This document shows, one piece after another, positions 15,234 to 16,605 of a DNA stretch of 16,605 bases. The notes under the pieces were generated by a model, which saw only the letters and a program-made list of their open reading frames with translations, searched no databases and was not told where the DNA came from. The stretch's first letter is position 1. Each line of letters starts with the position of its first letter. Source of the stretch: an uncultured Dechloromonas sp. (GTDB lineage: Bacteria; Pseudomonadota; Gammaproteobacteria; Burkholderiales; Rhodocyclaceae); assembly GCA_937996725.1 (NCBI GenBank), contig CALKUR010000144.1:1-16605 (forward strand). The letters run 5' to 3'. The position numbers were made by a program, and so were the translations under genes.

Positions 15234-15381
15234 GATGTCCGCAGTGTAACGCTCCAATGCCACCAACCCAAATCTGGCTCGGATTCGCCCGAAAAATGCC
15301 AACGCCATACCCCTTGTGCGATCGGGTCTTTACAGGCAATCTATGGCTGTCGCACCCCGTGCCGCGTGGGTTTGCCGTTTA

Positions 15382-15405
15382 TGCGCCCTGGGCAGCACTT
15401 TTTTT
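15382..15405 (+). other. Short hairpin plus T7 run in the phaC leader
   Basis: TGCGCC and GGC-A-GCA can form a 6-bp stem with one bulged A and a CTG loop, followed by C and seven T (15399-15405), 25 nt before the phaC start. This is terminator-like but weak. It could act as an attenuator or a weak terminator for readthrough, or only as a pause site. The rest of the 197-bp gap (15234-15430) holds no gene that I can support and no convincing sigma-70 promoter. Confidence 0.3.
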
Positions 15406-15430
15406 GGCTTTTAAGTTTCCGGAGATCACC

Positions 15431-16605
15431 ATGTCGCAGTCCCCTAACCCCGCCGAGGGCGCGGAAGGCAAGAACCCCGCCGAACTGGTTCACGTGTATG
15501 CCGAAGTCGCGCAACGCGCTTCCCGCGTTCTGAGCAGCTTCCTGGAGCGCCAGTCTGAAAAGGGTGTGAACACCGCCGGCGAAGAAGTTGGCATTGCCAA
15601 GGCCTTTATGGACCTGTCGGCCCGTCTGATGTCGAATCCGTACCAGCTGGCGCAGACCCAGATGAATATGGTGCACAACTATTTCTCGCTATGGCAAAAC
15701 TCAATGATGCGCATGATGGGCATGAGCGCCGAGCCGACCATGGCACCCGATCGTGCCGACAAGCGTTTCAAAGATGAGGGCTGGCAACAGGATTTCGTAT
15801 TCGATTTCATCAAGCAGTCGTACCTCATCGCCTCCAAGCACATTCTGGACACCGTCGGCACCGTCGAGGGCATGGATGACAAGCAACGCGAAAAGGTTAA
15901 CTTTTACACCCGTCAGTATGTCGACGCCCTGTCGCCGAGTAACTTCGCGCTGACAAACCCGGAAGTTTTCCGCGAAACTGTGCGCACCCAGGGCCAAAAT
16001 CTGGTCAAGGGTTTGAACAACCTGCTGCATGACGTCGAAGCGGGTGACGGCAAGCTACGTATCCGCATGACGGATACCTCGGCTTTCGAGCTGGGCAAAA
16101 ACGTGGCGACGACCAAGGGCAAGGTTGTATTCCAGAATGATTTATTCCAGCTGATCCATTATGAACCGACCACCAAGCAGCAGTTCGATGTGCCTCTGCT
16201 GATCGTCCCGCCCTGGATCAACAAGTTCTATATCCTCGATCTGCGCGAGAAGAACTCGTTCGTGAAGTGGACGACCGACCAAGGTCACTCTACCTTCATC
16301 ATCAGCTGGCTGAACCCAGACGAGAAGCACGCCGACCTGAACTTCCAAGACTATATGCTGGAAGGCTCGCTGGCCGCGATCAACGCCGTCGAACAGGCAA
16401 CCGGCAGCAAGAAGATCAACACTGCCGGTTACTGTCTGGGCGGTACGCTACTGATGTCGACACTGGCTTACATGGCCGCCAAGAAGGATAACCGCGTCAA
16501 CTCGGCGACCTTCTTTACGACCATGCTGGACTTCACCGATCCGGGCGAACTGGGTGTCTTCATCGACGAAGCCAGCATCGCCACCATCGAGAAGAAGATG
16601 GAAAA
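15431..16605 (+). CDS. phaC: Class I poly(3-hydroxyalkanoate) synthase, partial
   Basis: PhaC polymerises (R)-3-hydroxyacyl-CoA to polyester on the surface of PHA granules. The first 391 codons are present and the window edge cuts the gene; class I enzymes are usually about 560-600 residues. The N-terminal domain (about 1-230) has NPYQLAQTQMNMVHNYF and RFKDEGWQQDFVFDFIKQSYL. The alpha/beta-hydrolase core follows, with PLLIVPPWINKFYILDL, SFVKWTTDQGHSTFIISWLNP and the lipase-like box GYCLGG. Its nucleophile Cys335 (codon 16433-16435) is equivalent to Cys319 of Cupriavidus necator PhaC. The catalytic Asp and His would lie beyond the window. GGAG (15421-15424) precedes the ATG by 6 nt. Propionyl-CoA from the first region could supply 3-hydroxyvalerate units, which is an inference. 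Confidence 0.96.
   Translation, partial: MSQSPNPAEGAEGKNPAELVHVYAEVAQRASRVLSSFLERQSEKGVNTAGEEVGIAKAFMDLSARLMSNPYQLAQTQMNMVHNYFSLWQNSMMRMMGMSAEPTMAPDRADKRFKDEGWQQDFVFDFIKQSYLIASKHILDTVGTVEGMDDKQREKVNFYTRQYVDALSPSNFALTNPEVFRETVRTQGQNLVKGLNNLLHDVEAGDGKLRIRMTDTSAFELGKNVATTKGKVVFQNDLFQLIHYEPTTKQQFDVPLLIVPPWINKFYILDLREKNSFVKWTTDQGHSTFIISWLNPDEKHADLNFQDYMLEGSLAAINAVEQATGSKKINTAGYCLGGTLLMSTLAYMAAKKDNRVNSATFFTTMLDFTDPGELGVFIDEASIATIEKKME

Noticed and set aside
15225..15533. Small open frame overlapping the phaC start
   Set aside because: It is out of frame with phaC, Arg/Pro-rich, without a ribosome-binding site, and covers the phaC leader; this is a shadow.
1..16605. Mobile elements, CRISPR arrays, tRNA or rRNA genes
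   Set aside because: I saw no transposase or integrase, no regularly spaced direct repeats, no terminal inverted repeats with target duplications, and no tRNA-like or rRNA sequence.

Overview
The window looks like the chromosome of a heterotrophic proteobacterium of moderately high GC, probably a betaproteobacterium. This is inferred from gene content and order: a GntR regulator divergent from scpA-meaB-pccB-pccA, an lgt/ilvD divergent pair, and a class I PHA synthase. No 16S or other phylogenetic marker is present, so the placement is tentative. Gene density is high. I see no insertion sequence, phage gene, tRNA, rRNA or CRISPR array.

Region 1 (1-7857) is a propionyl-CoA/methylmalonyl-CoA module. 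A GntR/FCD-type regulator (minus strand) is divergent from a tight plus-strand operon encoding B12-dependent methylmalonyl-CoA mutase, its MeaB-type GTPase chaperone, and the carboxyltransferase (PccB) and biotin (PccA) subunits of propionyl-CoA carboxylase. The operon ends at a strong bidirectional terminator. Together these genes convert propionyl-CoA to succinyl-CoA, except for the epimerase step. A VOC-fold protein that converges on the operon is the obvious local candidate for that step, although one metal-ligand position is changed.

Region 2 (7876-11172) holds the VOC gene downstream of lgt (lipoprotein diacylglyceryl transferase) on the minus strand. It is divergent from ilvD (dihydroxy-acid dehydratase) on the plus strand, which ends at a second near-perfect bidirectional terminator.

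Region 3 (11187-15233) is all minus strand. Read in the direction of transcription it holds a DUF1289 mini-protein, a PCMT-family methyltransferase, the two-domain NADP malic enzyme maeB, a small exported Rap1a/Tai-domain protein, and a glycine-zipper lipoprotein. The last two are 19 nt apart and probably cotranscribed.

Region 4 (15234-16605) is a divergent intergenic region followed by the first 391 codons of a class I poly(3-hydroxyalkanoate) synthase, phaC, cut by the window edge.

The metabolic theme is acyl-CoA and C4 carbon flow. Propionyl-CoA enters the TCA cycle as succinyl-CoA, malate can be drawn off by MaeB to give pyruvate and NADPH, and surplus acyl-CoA can be stored as PHA. The least conventional items are the VOC protein with an altered metal site, the Rap1a/Tai plus glycine-zipper pair with no secretion system in view, the PCMT homologue lacking the usual substrate motif, and dyad sequences in the two divergent promoter regions at 853-883 and 9194-9214.
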